Positions 32,090-43,473 of a stretch of DNA of 47,225 nucleotides are shown here, piece by piece. The notes beneath the pieces were generated by a model, which had not been told where the DNA came from, made no database searches, and worked only from the letters and a program-made list of their open reading frames with translations. The stretch lies in assembly GCA_024704765.1 (NCBI GenBank), contig JAKMXF010000051.1, forward strand, positions 1-47,225. Direction: 5' to 3'. Each line of letters begins with the position of its first letter. The stretch's first letter is position 1. The position numbers and the translations under genes are program-made. Source of the DNA: Oopsacas minuta (Eukaryota > Porifera > Hexactinellida > Lyssacinosida > Leucopsacidae).

Positions 32090-33628
32090 ATGGAGGTGAC
32101 ACTAAATAGTGGCATGGACACCAGACTCCATTTGTGGAGCAAGCTGAGACGTGGCATAGTTTTCACAGAAGGCGTTGTTAGGTATGTGCGTACAGCAAGA
32201 ATTGGCGCCACCACATTCCTGGACTACTGGTGGTCACTAAGGAGTCTCGATGAAGAAAGTGCGCCATATGAAGTGGCTATATTAAAGTGTCACAAACGTG
32301 CTGCCACCAGGATTTATAAAGGGGCATTAAAGAATGGAGGAATATATATAAAATTTGGACAAGCCCTCGCCACCTTAAACCACGTCCTGCCACGTGAATT
32401 CACAGAGAAATTAGCTCTCTTACAGGACCAAGTACCCAAGAGAGGGTACAAGGAGGTGGAGACACTTTTCCTGGAGGATTTCGGTAGGACACCTCTACAA
32501 ATATTCAAGGAATTTGACCTCCTTCCTGTAGCAGCCGCCAGCCTGGCTCAAGTCCACACAGCCCGAACAGCTGACGGAAAGAAAGTGGCAGTAAAGGTGC
32601 AATACATGGATCTACGAGATCGTTTCCATGGTGATATGGAAACTATTCGTATAATAGTGCGGGGAATGGATTGGGTGTTCGGACAGAGGGACAGGGTGCG
32701 AATATTTGATGAGATCAAAAAGAATTTGAAGGAAGAATTAGATTTTGAAAAAGAGGCGCGGAATAGCGAGAAATGCCAAGAGGGATTGCGGTTGCTAGGA
32801 TACGTATATGTACCAAAGGTATTTTGGAAATATACCAGTAAGCGTGTGCTCACTATGGAGTACATAGAAGGCGTCAAACCAACAGATCTGGAAGAGCTAG
32901 AGCGACACAATTTCAATCGTAAGGAAGTGGCACACAAAGTGGTGGAGACGTTTAACCACCAAATATTTCACACGGGGTTCATCCATGCGGATCCACACCC
33001 CGGGAATATATTCATACGGTCAGACACCAAGGGACAGGTCCAAGTTGTTCTGTTGGACCATGGACTATATACAGAGGTCGACACAAATACCCGTGTGGCA
33101 TTTGGGAAGTTTTGGAAGAATTTAATTCTCAGAAATGAAAGTGGCATTCAGGAAAGTTGTCGCGATTTGGGCATCAAAGAGTATGAACTGTTCACCATGT
33201 TATTAACTGGAAAGGTGTTAAAAAGACATCTGAGCCACCAAAATGTGTCCTCAGACATCAGTAAGGAAGATGTGGCACAAATTAAAGAATATATGTCCAA
33301 TAATGAAGACAAATTTGAGGACATATTCCAGAGTCTGCCACCTGCCACTTTCCTAATGTTCCGTAACATAAATATTATTAGATCCATAAACAAACACCTA
33401 GGGACACCAGTTAACAGGTTCCTACTTATGGCACGCTCAGCTGCTACTGGTAGTGAGACACATTCTTATGCTGGAATATGGTTGCTATGGAATACAGCTA
33501 TCTTTGATATTCGTCTAAGGATTTGGAGCTTTAAAATGTGGCTTTTTGTGGCATATTTGAAGGTGTTGGTGGCTCTAGGGAGAGTGCCACCTGAGGCGAC
33601 ACAACGCATTCAACAAATGCAAGCTTAG
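32090..33628 (+). CDS. ADCK5: ADCK5, UbiB/ABC1-family atypical kinase
   Basis: Intronless, 512 aa. UbiB-family proteins are mitochondrial or organellar atypical kinases/ATPases linked to coenzyme Q and lipid metabolism. It has the family KxGQ motif (KFGQ, 88-91), the alanine-rich nucleotide loop (AAAS, 148-151) in place of a glycine loop, VAVKVQ, the metal site DPHPGN (301-306) and LDHG (322-325). AATRIYKGALKNGGIYIKFGQ and ASLAQVH plus YMDLRDRFHGD point to ADCK5 rather than ADCK1/2. Two hydrophobic segments near the C-terminus (about 455-495) may be membrane helices. The ATG at 32090 is followed by a second at 32114. Confidence 0.9.
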   Translation: MEVTLNSGMDTRLHLWSKLRRGIVFTEGVVRYVRTARIGATTFLDYWWSLRSLDEESAPYEVAILKCHKRAATRIYKGALKNGGIYIKFGQALATLNHVLPREFTEKLALLQDQVPKRGYKEVETLFLEDFGRTPLQIFKEFDLLPVAAASLAQVHTARTADGKKVAVKVQYMDLRDRFHGDMETIRIIVRGMDWVFGQRDRVRIFDEIKKNLKEELDFEKEARNSEKCQEGLRLLGYVYVPKVFWKYTSKRVLTMEYIEGVKPTDLEELERHNFNRKEVAHKVVETFNHQIFHTGFIHADPHPGNIFIRSDTKGQVQVVLLDHGLYTEVDTNTRVAFGKFWKNLILRNESGIQESCRDLGIKEYELFTMLLTGKVLKRHLSHQNVSSDISKEDVAQIKEYMSNNEDKFEDIFQSLPPATFLMFRNINIIRSINKHLGTPVNRFLLMARSAATGSETHSYAGIWLLWNTAIFDIRLRIWSFKMWLFVAYLKVLVALGRVPPEATQRIQQMQA

Positions 33629-33850
33629 TCAACAATTGTAGATATTTTTTAGCCGTGTTAAAATATTATTAATCTCTAATTTCCAGCTCATAGAATTGTC
33701 ACTCTTAATTACATAGAAGTTACATTCCTTTCTGTTCTATCGTAACTATGTGGCTGCAGTGCCACTTTTGAGGATTTGTGACACAATTGTGTCCTGCGCC
33801 TATTTGTGCCTTTTTTCAGTATTTATTGATTTATTATTTTTAGAATTTAT

Positions 33851-34930
33851 ATGGAAAATTCGAACAATTTTATTATAGCAGGAAACCAGGTAAAGTTTGT
33901 TTGTTTGTTTGTTTATTTGTTTGTTTATTTATTTGTTTACAGCTGATCTGTGCGGGGATGGACCACCAGTGTGTGCCACCGGATCTAGGTGGCAGATTTG
34001 GTGGCACAATTAATCGTCTGGATTTCAGTTACAACCAATTAAGGTATGTGTTTTTCTAAAAATAGAATAAATATTATTATTAATAATAATTTAGAGAGAT
34101 TTCCAATTTGGAAGCATTTTCACACCTCAAAGAGCTCGTACTGGACAATAATGTTATTACAGATGGCGGGTTTGATCTGCCACAAATGCCACAATTAGAG
34201 CTGCTATCTCTAAACAAAAATAAGGTAAGATGACACATTCTAACAGATCATGACATGTTTTAAATAATATTATAAAACAGCTGGAAGATCTGGATGTAGT
34301 CCTCTCTAAAATTCGTAAGAACTGTCCAGACCTGAGTTACCTAAGTCTCCTTGGGAACATAGCTTGTCCCTCAGAGCTCCTCGGGGGAGAAGAGGACGAG
34401 AACGATTACCAAAGATACAGGTGACGAAATTGTGGCACTCATAAATCAGGTGTTATAATTGTGTCGCTGTAGATACTTCGTGTTGTACCAGATGCCACAT
34501 TTGAGATTCTTGGACTCAAGAGCAGTAACGTCATCTGAACTTAAGGAGGCTAAGAGGGTTGGCGCATACACCAAAATAGTTAAACCATCTGTCCACATGG
34601 TGAGTGTGCCACTCTGCCACTTAACACCTTTTGGATATTTATTCTATTTGTAGTACGCTAAGACTCAAGCAGTAGGGACACCAGTAAAGGAGGCATTCTC
34701 ACCTCTGCCACCTAGTGGAGAGCAGACACCAAGCGCCAAAGGTATGAAATGTATTAATATTATAAAATAAGTGGTTTGAGACACTTTGTTCTTGACAAAA
34801 GTGGCTCAAATTGCTCTATAAATATCTCATAACCTCTCTTATTTCCATAGCAACGTTTGGGAAGTGCAAATATGTGTATTATGGGAAGCACTCGGAAGGT
34901 AACAGATTTATAAGAGACAGACATCTGTGA
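33851..34930 (+). CDS. LRMDA: LRMDA-like leucine-rich-repeat protein (C10orf11 family)
   Basis: Seven exons: 33851-33889, 33943-34043, 34095-34224, 34281-34420, 34473-34599, 34654-34741, 34851-34930; protein 234 aa with all phases closing. Three to four LRRs are visible ([49 protein letters not shown]), capped by [39 protein letters not shown] and the cap strongly resemble vertebrate LRMDA, which in humans is linked to melanosome biogenesis. The C-terminus [15 protein letters not shown] is a further distinctive block. Exon 1 is only 39 bp, and intron 1 contains a (TTTG)n tract. Confidence 0.88.
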
Positions 34931-35164
34931 ATATTCTAATCTGATTGGTCAATAATTGTATACTATTTTTATCGCGAATGTTTATACTTAGTTACAAACA
35001 CTGATTGTTGATTGGTCAGTTTATTCTATAAATAGTCAAAAATATATTTTAATGATTATCTTAAATTATCAGTAAGAAATAGACAACCAATAGAATTGCA
35101 GTGTTGCATGAGAATTATAAAACAGTGTTTTGGTTATATAGCAGTCTAAAAATAGAACTGGCGC
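34931..35164. other. LRMDA/stonin convergent spacer
   Basis: 234 bp between two convergent 3' ends. AT-rich with several CCAAT-type words and a CTAAAAATAG at 35146. No gene recognised. Confidence 0.6.
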
Positions 35165-37526
35165 CTAATCGTAGGCTAGTTCCGGATACATCTGCACCCT
35201 GTAGTGGTACAGGATCTCATAACGGACCCACTTCTCCGCCTTGCGGTCTATTTTTAGAGCTCTGATAGATAGACCAGATGAGGAACCAGGGACAGTATAA
35301 TCCACCTCAGCACATAACTCCATCCCGCTAGGATTCTGCATGCCAGCTCTGAAATCAACTTCACACATAAAGTTGTACTGAAAGGTTGAGTGTTGATATG
35401 TTCCTATCTCCCAGACAACGGCACCTAGCTCAGGAATGTATTTAGCTTGTCCAGCTGATGTAGTGACACGACAGGAATTTGACTTGACATTCCTCCGTAA
35501 GGACCCCCGGGCGCTGGAGCGGACACTTTTCTTCCCAAATTTAGTTTCAGCGCTAAATGCGTTCCTCCAAGAGGGAGGGATGGGGAACTTCAAAATTAAG
35601 TTTTTGATTGGCTTAGCTCTGAGATTCATTCTTCTACGCACGTAAATGGCGCTTGAAATATATATCGTGTTATCTCTGAATTCTAGGAGAGCGGACACAT
35701 GTACAGGTGGCAGCAAATGTGGCTCTACTGTACACCTATAGATAATATAGCATTATTAAACCACTAGCAATGTGTTAAGTGGTGCAAACCTTAGGAGTTC
35801 GAATCTAGCTCCATCTACAGGAAAGAACACAATATCTCTGCTGTCTCTAAACTGTTGTGTATCTACACATGGATGTATCTCTGGTCTCTCCATGTGTACA
35901 GGTTTAGATATACCAGTTGTTAGCAGAGAGCTGTTACCTAGAGTATTCATATGATTAGTCATATATCCACACCTATATACGACAATATGAACTGTGAATT
36001 TGTTGTACTTATCACATATTTAACACCATGGATGACAGTTCTATAAAGACCATTTGTGTACCTGTCTGCTTGAGTATAGATTCGACATCATTGAGTAGGA
36101 GGCGACACTCCGGTGCTCCTGTCAGGTAGGCCTGTACCATAATTCTATTCTGTGATTGTCTCTCCAGAACAGCCCCGTCACTACTCATAATTATATTAGC
36201 ATGATCCTTAACGTCAACAAACACCTAACAAATAAACAGTAATAATATGTTTAAGGTGTTAAAATGTGAATATACCCTCCTACCTCGTTAGCATGATAAG
36301 CTACTCCCTGTTGTCTAGATACTGGTAGCTTCCTTATGGCGTTATGGAATGCTTCTTGGAATTCTTTCAGCTGATTGAGATCTCTAAATCCAAACTTGCA
36401 TACCGTTAGTCTCCTAGTTACGTGTTCGTACATAAAGAATCTGCGGAATGTTCTTTTCTCCAAATAAGACGTCTATATTAATAGGATAATATTATTCTCT
36501 GTTAACCAATCAAATTCTAGAGTTTACCTGTTGTAACTTAATTTGTGTAATTTTGGCGCCAATTTCAAATCGTTTATTGATTGGTTCAGACAGTGAGTGG
36601 AGGTGTTGGAGAATTATGTCCTTAAACACGTCAGGATCATCCAATCGTCCTGACACAGGGAGAGCGTGTATGGACTCACGAATAGAAATGATCCCATCCT
36701 CCACGGAGAGGAACACAGGGAACCAATTAGTCAGAGCTCTAGTGGGTCTGTTACGTAACTTAACATGTACATTCCATTGTGTCGGTGCTGTATGTGTATC
36801 GGTTGCTATGGTAGCATTGTGTCCTCTCTTGAGGAGTTCTGTGTCGTCATAGGAACTTGGAGGTTGTGTCTGCATGTGTCGCTGTCTTATACGGACACTT
36901 TGTGACCTACGGAAGGGTAACTCTCCCGTGTGTGTGTGCTCAACAGAGGCGTGAAGTGATTTATAGTCAGGGAGACTGGAACTATCCGAGGGGGACATCT
37001 GTTGTGACGATATAGCCAACCAATTGCTACCCCTGTATAACAGCTGTAATATATTTGTTGCTATTAATAGTAACAATAACTTACGTAGAATTTGGTGTCT
37101 GTGCCACTTCAATCTCAGAGAGGTGTTTGTGAGGAGGAGGGGGTGCTTGTCTAACAGGAGGTTTGTTGGAGTGAGGAGATTTAGGAAAGGGGAGATCTTC
37201 AAATCCTTCCCAAGAGCGTCTCATGCTAGGTGTCGTAGAAGTTGATAAATTGTCCTCTTCCAGCAGATTGCCTACATTTATACATATATTATACAGCTAA
37301 TTCATTGGTTAATATATCAACCCACTGATTTGATAATTAATCAAAAGATTACTATACATTCCTGAAGAGATATCCCTAGCAACTAACCTGGAATTCCTTT
37401 AGGCTTAACAGTAGTGTCAATACCGTCAACAGCTGGTTGAAAGGGTAGTTCTGGTTCTGATTTGTTTCCTTGTGAGAAAGGCAGTATTTGTCTGGACACA
37501 TAAGAATATGGCATTTTCCCATCCAT
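35165..37526 (-). CDS. Stonin-like endocytic adaptor with mu-homology domain
   Basis: Seven exons on the minus strand: 37526-37388, 37271-37085, 37032-36528, 36472-36284, 36224-36062, 35937-35765, 35722-35165; protein 637 aa. Stonins are clathrin adaptors that sort synaptotagmin. The N-terminal third is disordered and Pro/Ser-rich, with SWEGFEDLPF as a possible AP-2-binding segment. From about residue 150 come the stonin homology and mu-homology domains: WNVHVKLRNRPTRALTNWFP, VFVDVKDHANIIMSSDG, VQAYLTGAPECRLLLND and DIVFFPVDGARFELLRF, and a final LPPVHVSALLEF. The acceptor of exon 7 is set by phase (AG before CCACATTTG); the AG at 35736-35737 would give a stop. Exons 1-2 are less certain than the rest. 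Confidence 0.82.
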
Positions 37527-38371
37527 TCTATTATATATCAAAAATAGTATAGGAAAACCTATAAATTCCTTGTTATATAGTAACTAGTGATCTTATTGCT
37601 CACTACACTAGTCATGAGCTATACACATGGCTCAGTGAATATTTGTGGTTGCTTGGCAACCGAAATCTAGGCAAGAATGTTAATAATTGTTAGTGTCATA
37701 TTATATATGAATTTAAATGCAGAGTTCTTATGAAACGTGTATACATATTAACCAATCAAATGATTGGTTTCTTCTAAATATAGTCTTCTTAAAATCATAT
37801 TATTAAACACATTCCTGTCTATGATTCCGTAACTAGGATTATGACTACGTGTAGAATTGTGTATTATAGTGGCAGGGTGGTATATATATTGTGTCGAGGG
37901 ACACTTTGTGGATAAAAGGAACATACATTAAGATCCGTATACACAATTATAGCACAAATGTGTCGAATAATTAATCTAATTAGTGATTTATTAACCAATA
38001 AGATTAAAGCATAATTCTTATCTAACGATTCATTGGTTAATATATTTTAGCTTAAAACAGACACAAAATGGGCCATGTGGTACATGGCGACACAATCCAC
38101 TTAGCCAGGTGGCAGGTTATTAATTTGTCCACTTTTAAGTTGTATGATTCGATAATTTAATTATGACGTCATAACATTATTTCCTTATAGCTTCGATCTT
38201 GTGACACAATTGTGCCACTTGTATAATTTCCTATTGTGTCGCTTTTAGAAGATAACTTATAATTTGTGTTCTGAAGCCTTGGAGATTATTGGTCAAATGA
38301 TTTGTAATGATTAGTATATGAACTCTACAAATTGTGTCGAAAAGAGGACACAATTGAGAAGTGGCAGAGTG

Positions 38372-38409
<38 letters not shown>

Positions 38410-38489
38410 TATAAATCAATAAATAATAATCCATCTAATAGTTCGAAATAGAAAAGTACAAAATCGCTAGTTCTAAAAATAGAATAATT
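37527..38489. other. Intergenic spacer with CA microsatellite
   Basis: Upstream of stonin and downstream of the ELOVL6-like gene. Holds an (AC)n microsatellite of about 17 units at 38373-38407. The remaining sequence is AT-rich and repeats words such as TGTGTCG, GTGGCA and CCAATCA. No gene or RNA recognised. Confidence 0.7.
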
Positions 38490-39434
38490 CTACTTTGAAT
38501 TGGAACCATTCTTTAGTTCCAGTTTCGGTTTCGGTTTCAGATAAGTTTGATAGAAGAAATTGGCGAATAAAGCGCCATACGACACATAAATCAGGATTGA
38601 GATTTGTATCTTGAAGGAATCCGTGCCACATGTAACACCTTTGAGGAATGCTCGTATTGTGATTGTGTTAAATATGACACCTAAAACCATTTGGAAGAGC
38701 TGGAGGATTGTGACACATTTGTTCACAATTTTGGGAATTGGAATGTGTCCGTTAGCCCGCACAGCGTAGTAGGAGTACATAACAAAATGGACTATGTAAT
38801 TCATGAACCCAAACCAGAGACCTAAGAGGAGGTGTTAGATATATACATAAGGTGTTAGATATATACATATGATAAACTCACCACTAGAAGTAGGGTGTGC
38901 ATATGAGTACCAGCAGTACACAAACACAGTAATGTGATGGTACCAGTGTAGGAAGGAGAGCGGGGTCTTCCTGAGGACAATAAACGAGGTGTCAATTAAT
39001 TCCGGTAGCTTGGACAGGGGGAACAGGAACGCATACAATTTCTTACCCCTGACTCCCTTGTAGTAGGTAACGTCACAGAGGGCAGCTGTCCACCCGACCT
39101 TAAGGGGCTGCTCAAATATGTAGTCACTAATCCTCAAGAATGCTATGAGGGAGAAGAGGGAGAGGGAGAGAGACCAGAGGAACAGCGGTTTCCTGAGATC
39201 AAAGGGTCGTTTGTCTGTCATATATTTTCCTATCAGGAATATACACACGACGTAGATGAGTGACACATATATTGATACATGCCAATTCTGTCGCATCCAC
39301 TGGTTTACTTTTACGTCATCAAATGCCAACTCAATTGTGTCCAGACTTGTCAATAATGGCAGTTTATCCTGCCACTTGGGTAAATTCACATATGACAATA
39401 AATTCATGAATTTGAATCCAATTGAGTCTCCCAT
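38490..39434 (-). CDS. ELOVL6: ELOVL6/3-type fatty acid elongase
   Basis: Two exons on the minus strand: 39434-38882 and 38821-38490; protein 294 aa. ER elongase, expected to act on saturated and monounsaturated C12-C16 acyl-CoA. The histidine box is HWYHH (163-167), the form typical of ELOVL3/6, preceded by LSKLPELIDTSFIVLRK. The intron splits SSG and LWFG; the next block NYIVHFVMYSYYA is the family MYxYY motif. The C-terminus is Lys-rich (KPKPKLELKNGSNSK), compatible with an ER-retention tail. A 28-bp tandem repeat lies just upstream of its start codon. Confidence 0.92.
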
Positions 39435-39443
39435 TTTTCTATC

Positions 39444-39577
39444 GTTTAACCGTTTAGATAGATAGATAGATGTTTAACCGTTTAGATAGCTAGATAGATG
39501 TTTAACCGTTTAGATAGCTAGATAGATGTTTAACCGTTTAGATAGCTAGATAGATGTTTAAACGTTTAGCTAGATAT
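39444..39577. repeat. 28-bp tandem repeat upstream of the ELOVL6-like start
   Basis: About five copies of a 28-bp unit, GTTTAACCGTTTAGATAGCT followed by AGATAGAT, with minor variants at both ends. It starts 10 bp upstream of the elongase ATG on the minus strand, so it is likely in the 5' UTR or core promoter. Confidence 0.9.
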
Positions 39578-39611
39578 AATTTAGATAATTGAATTGACTA
39601 ATAATACTATT

Positions 39612-40252
39612 TTACGACTGAATATGTGGCAGTACCAGTGCCACTAACTCCTTATAACCTGACACCTCGGGAAGTGGCACAGTGCCATCATTCTGTATAG
39701 TTATGTCACATTCCAGATTATCTAAGCCACATTCTGATTGGGCATTATCGACTCCGTCCACAAATTTGAATCCTCTTTCCTCCCTGACAGATTGTGTCGC
39801 TGCCACTTTTACAGTGACACAATTATACTTTTGTCGGAAGTATGACACATCTGAGTGGCGCCTGACATCAGAAATTATCCAGATAGTATACAAGTGTCCC
39901 TCCTCTGTAGCCAGTCTAATTAGGTGTTAAAAAAGTGTCACAATTCTACATAAAATGGCACAAACCTGCAGAAATATCCAGGATCTTTGTTCCTAACCTC
40001 CTCCCCCCATTCTATCATATTCTTACGATGTATCTCTTTGTACTCAGTAGCACTCATCAGCTGATCAAGATCCAAGGTGTGAATTGTGGCATAACTCTTT
40101 TTCAGAGGGGCGGATAATCGAAAAATGGCACAGGTCTTCCCTAAATTGGCACACAGTGTCTCCGACACAAAATCTTTGCCACATTTTCTCTTTCCGCTTA
40201 CAAGAATAACAACAAGTGGCAGATATGTCGCTGTGCCACTTAACTGTGCCAT
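39612..40252 (-). CDS. PMVK: Phosphomevalonate kinase (animal type)
   Basis: Two exons on the minus strand: 40252-39966 and 39915-39612; protein 196 aa, close to the 192 of human PMVK. It phosphorylates mevalonate-5-phosphate in the mevalonate pathway. The nucleotide loop reads SGKRKCGKDF (residues 19-28). Further PMVK-specific blocks are YKEIHRKNMIEWGEE, DPGYFCR, WIISDVRRHSDV and GVDNAQSECGLDNL. The phase-2 intron falls inside the FCR codon. Only 63 bp separate its start from the stop of the upstream UBE4 gene on the same strand. Confidence 0.95.
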
Positions 40253-40315
40253 TTATCAGCTAATAAACACAAACAATAACAAATATATTATAGTTCCATA
40301 TACGAATAAATATCT

Positions 40316-43276
40316 TTAATTATTTGATTTATCTCTCTGCCACTTTTCTATCCTTTCCTTTAGTTCAGGTATTGGTTCCAGTTCTTCTATGCTTAATGGC
40401 TGTCTGGAAAAAGGATCGTTCTTTTGGTTCAATATGTGTCGCTCTATGGTGGCACGATCCACCACATTGCCAGATGGCAGGAGGATCGGATCAGACATTA
40501 AAGTGTTCATTAAAGCATCCAAGAATTCCTCAGGAATATTTTCTATTGAAATATTGTTGCATTCCAAAGTACGTTTTGTGTTGCTAAACTTACCACATAT
40601 CTCCTGCCACTTCTCCATCTTGTCAAAAGGTGCTTTAGCGACACCTAACACCTTCTGGGTGTTAATGAGAAGAGATTCCGAGTAACTCCGTCCGTCGCTA
40701 ACGACAGCAATCAGGAATGTGTCAAATTGAGCCATATTAAAATACACCTCTAGAATGTGGCACAGAAGGTCAAGTGGCTTAAAACTCAGCTGTTCCCGAT
40801 CTAACACATTTAGAGTTCTATTTTTAGGTCCAGTCAGCTGATTTAGGAAATAGTTCAACATCGTTGCTAAGGAATCTATCTGTACAGGAATTGTAAGTAT
40901 CTGAGGTGTCTCATGACTGATCCTCACTAAGGTGTGAATTGTCCTCTCTGCTAAGCGATTCATGGTACGAGCTAATCGGGTCTCTTGTCCCAATTCTGTA
41001 ATTTTAGAATTCTTTTCCTCTTCCGACAACTCATGCCACTTTGTCCCACTTTTAAGTTTCTCGATGACTGCCACATTTTGAACATGTGACAACCCTTCAT
41101 CCAATAGGAATGTGGCATCGTTAATTAGCGCGTTTAGGAATTTGAGGAGTACAGGTGGCGTAGAATATGTCCTATCTAACACCTCGCGACACAATGTGTC
41201 CAAACATGGCTTAAATGGCGCACTAGACCACAATAACTCAATCAAGTCATACATGGAGTGTCGATATGTGAATTTTTGTTCAAATTCTAAATCGTCACCT
41301 GTCACTTCTATCTCTGCAAACACCTTCAAAAGACCGGGCAAAAAGTGTCGCAGTGCCATGCGATCAGATTGGAGGGTTTCACGTATCCTGTCTGTATGTG
41401 ACACCAAAAAGTGTCGTGTGTCATTGTCAGAATGTGTCAGAGTACCTAACACCTCTGCTATCTTCCCTCTCTTATGAGGATTCAGTATTAAATCTGAGTT
41501 ATTAAGGAATACTGTAGAAAATTGGATAAACTTTGAATAATCTGGCTGAAGTGTCACTAATGTGTCCTTGCAGGTGGCAGAGAGGAACTGGAGAATCTCC
41601 AACACGTTGCTAAGGTAGAACTCAGGAATGCAGGCTATCTGAGGCGTCACTTTATGTTTAGTTCCGGTTAGAAACAAGAACCAATCGCATGAAAATAAAC
41701 AGAATTGTGTCAACATTTGGACAAGATTTTCACTCAAAAGGTGTGATTTTAGTGACAAATATGAGCCAATCAAATCCTCGTATGTGGCCTTCAAAAGTGG
41801 CTGATTTTCCAGAGTTGGCAGGATGTCTTTGATCTCTGCCAGTTGTCGCGATTTGTTAATAAAGGTGTCAATGACTGGCACATAATAAACACTCAAAGCA
41901 AAATGTGTCACATGAAATAATTGTGTCGGAAATGAGAAATCAGGAGACAAGTCTAAAATTAGATCTTCTGTGTCCTCGCAGTGACACAATTTGGATTCCT
42001 TACACAACTCAAGAATGTGAGGAACAGGAACTGAACTAGGATTAGTTCCAATTCTAGAAACAGCTGACTCAAAACTGGAATTATTCTCAATCAAACAATA
42101 AAATGAATTAATTTTACTCACAAGTTTTCCCTCACAAAGTTTTTGACAAAATTTTAATAACAAAGTTGTTACGTTTAAGCCCATTCCGTCAGTGGCATAA
42201 AGTGTTTGCTGAAAGGTGTTAGTTCTTAATTGTAGGCCCAGTGAGCCACGTGGGTGGTTCCGTTTTAAAAAGAGAGACAACCATAGGAATATGGAATGGG
42301 AATTATGTTTGAAAAGTGGTTTAAATGTTTGGTGTGCCACTTCACATAAAGTTGTTAATCTCTGGTTAAGCATGCCACACATTCCTTCAATAGAACTGGT
42401 TGTCAAGGTACTGGCATCCTTGAAATGGGAGGGATAGGTGTTGATAGGTGACACTCTGAAAAGTGGCCCTAAAATGGTTTTAAACTCAAAGTCAAGTGGC
42501 GTAGTTAAGCCTCTAAAATCAAGTAACATAGATGTGAACAGCTGAGCTATCCTAGCCACTGAAAAGAGGACAGAATATGGCACAAAGTGGCACGTGGGTA
42601 TCACATCCGGCGAGGTGTTAGAAATGAATGGCTCAGAAAACTTGAGAAGAATAGGTGTGAAAATTCGACACATTTCTTCATGAGATAATTGGCCAATAAG
42701 ATTAGTTAGAAATTCTAACGTCTGGGGAAGTGTGGCTCGCTCAGACACAAAATTCATGCGACACATTTTCATCACCTCTTCCCCTAGATCACTATTGGAA
42801 CCAGAAGTAACTGACCTAGCAACCGCAGAATGTACCAAAGGAATGCAATGGGTTCTAACGTCATAACTTTCAAGATAGGATAATCTCACAAAACAGCTGA
42901 AAAGATAATTAAGTGATGTCTGCTTTGTGCCACTTGACGCCTGTAAATACTCATTCAGTGCCACTTCTATATTAAACAACGAGAGCAGCGGGTGCCACAC
43001 GTAGACACCTTGATCCGATTGTGTCGCGGTATATGGCAGATATGTCACTTCCTTAGCAACCGTTTTGGGAGACAAATATTTGATATTTTTAAGGAATTTT
43101 CTGATATCTGGATGACACAAAGTGAAACCAAATGTGTCTTCAAGTGTCGCATTTAAACGAAGTGGCACGGTTGGAAAGTGAGTAGTTAACACCTTGAAAT
43201 TAGGCGGGTAATGTCTCTGAATCTCTAATTGTACTTTCGGGCAAAATCTCTTGAACGGATTCTCATCAGTTGCCAT
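40316..43276 (-). CDS. UBE4B: Ubiquitin chain-elongation factor E4 (UFD2/UBE4)
   Basis: Intronless, 986 aa. E4-type ubiquitin ligase that extends short chains on substrates. The long helical UFD2 core is represented by VLLKFLNALINDATFLLDEGL, MLNYFLNQLTGPKNRTL and RSYSESLL. The C-terminal U-box (about 905-980) has IPEEFLDALMNTLMSDPILL, SGNVVDRATIERHI and DPFSRQPLS. ELEPIPELKERIEKW favours UBE4B over UBE4A. It lacks the long N-terminal extension of vertebrate UBE4B. A single exon of nearly 3 kb in an intron-bearing neighbourhood suggests intron loss or retroposition. Confidence 0.92.
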   Translation of the reverse strand: MATDENPFKRFCPKVQLEIQRHYPPNFKVLTTHFPTVPLRLNATLEDTFGFTLCHPDIRKFLKNIKYLSPKTVAKEVTYLPYTATQSDQGVYVWHPLLSLFNIEVALNEYLQASSGTKQTSLNYLFSCFVRLSYLESYDVRTHCIPLVHSAVARSVTSGSNSDLGEEVMKMCRMNFVSERATLPQTLEFLTNLIGQLSHEEMCRIFTPILLKFSEPFISNTSPDVIPTCHFVPYSVLFSVARIAQLFTSMLLDFRGLTTPLDFEFKTILGPLFRVSPINTYPSHFKDASTLTTSSIEGMCGMLNQRLTTLCEVAHQTFKPLFKHNSHSIFLWLSLFLKRNHPRGSLGLQLRTNTFQQTLYATDGMGLNVTTLLLKFCQKLCEGKLVSKINSFYCLIENNSSFESAVSRIGTNPSSVPVPHILELCKESKLCHCEDTEDLILDLSPDFSFPTQLFHVTHFALSVYYVPVIDTFINKSRQLAEIKDILPTLENQPLLKATYEDLIGSYLSLKSHLLSENLVQMLTQFCLFSCDWFLFLTGTKHKVTPQIACIPEFYLSNVLEILQFLSATCKDTLVTLQPDYSKFIQFSTVFLNNSDLILNPHKRGKIAEVLGTLTHSDNDTRHFLVSHTDRIRETLQSDRMALRHFLPGLLKVFAEIEVTGDDLEFEQKFTYRHSMYDLIELLWSSAPFKPCLDTLCREVLDRTYSTPPVLLKFLNALINDATFLLDEGLSHVQNVAVIEKLKSGTKWHELSEEEKNSKITELGQETRLARTMNRLAERTIHTLVRISHETPQILTIPVQIDSLATMLNYFLNQLTGPKNRTLNVLDREQLSFKPLDLLCHILEVYFNMAQFDTFLIAVVSDGRSYSESLLINTQKVLGVAKAPFDKMEKWQEICGKFSNTKRTLECNNISIENIPEEFLDALMNTLMSDPILLPSGNVVDRATIERHILNQKNDPFSRQPLSIEELEPIPELKERIEKWQRDKSNN

Positions 43277-43473
43277 GGTTACAGCTAAGTTATGCAGGAT
43301 TATAAGTTAAAAATTAAAATAAAACACGAAAAGAATTGCAGCTAAAAATCAACAAATAAAAACTACAAATATTAGTATAAAAATAGAAATTATTCAGCAA
43401 AGAGTTTCGACACTATTGAACCTGTTCAGAGGTGACAAGTGGTCGTGAGGAGTCGATGTGGTAGGAACAGAAT

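Noticed and set aside
36510-37202. A 230-aa minus-strand protein beginning MKISPFLNLLT
   Set aside because: Its first half is an out-of-frame read of stonin exon 2 plus intron; only the part from 37032 down belongs to stonin.
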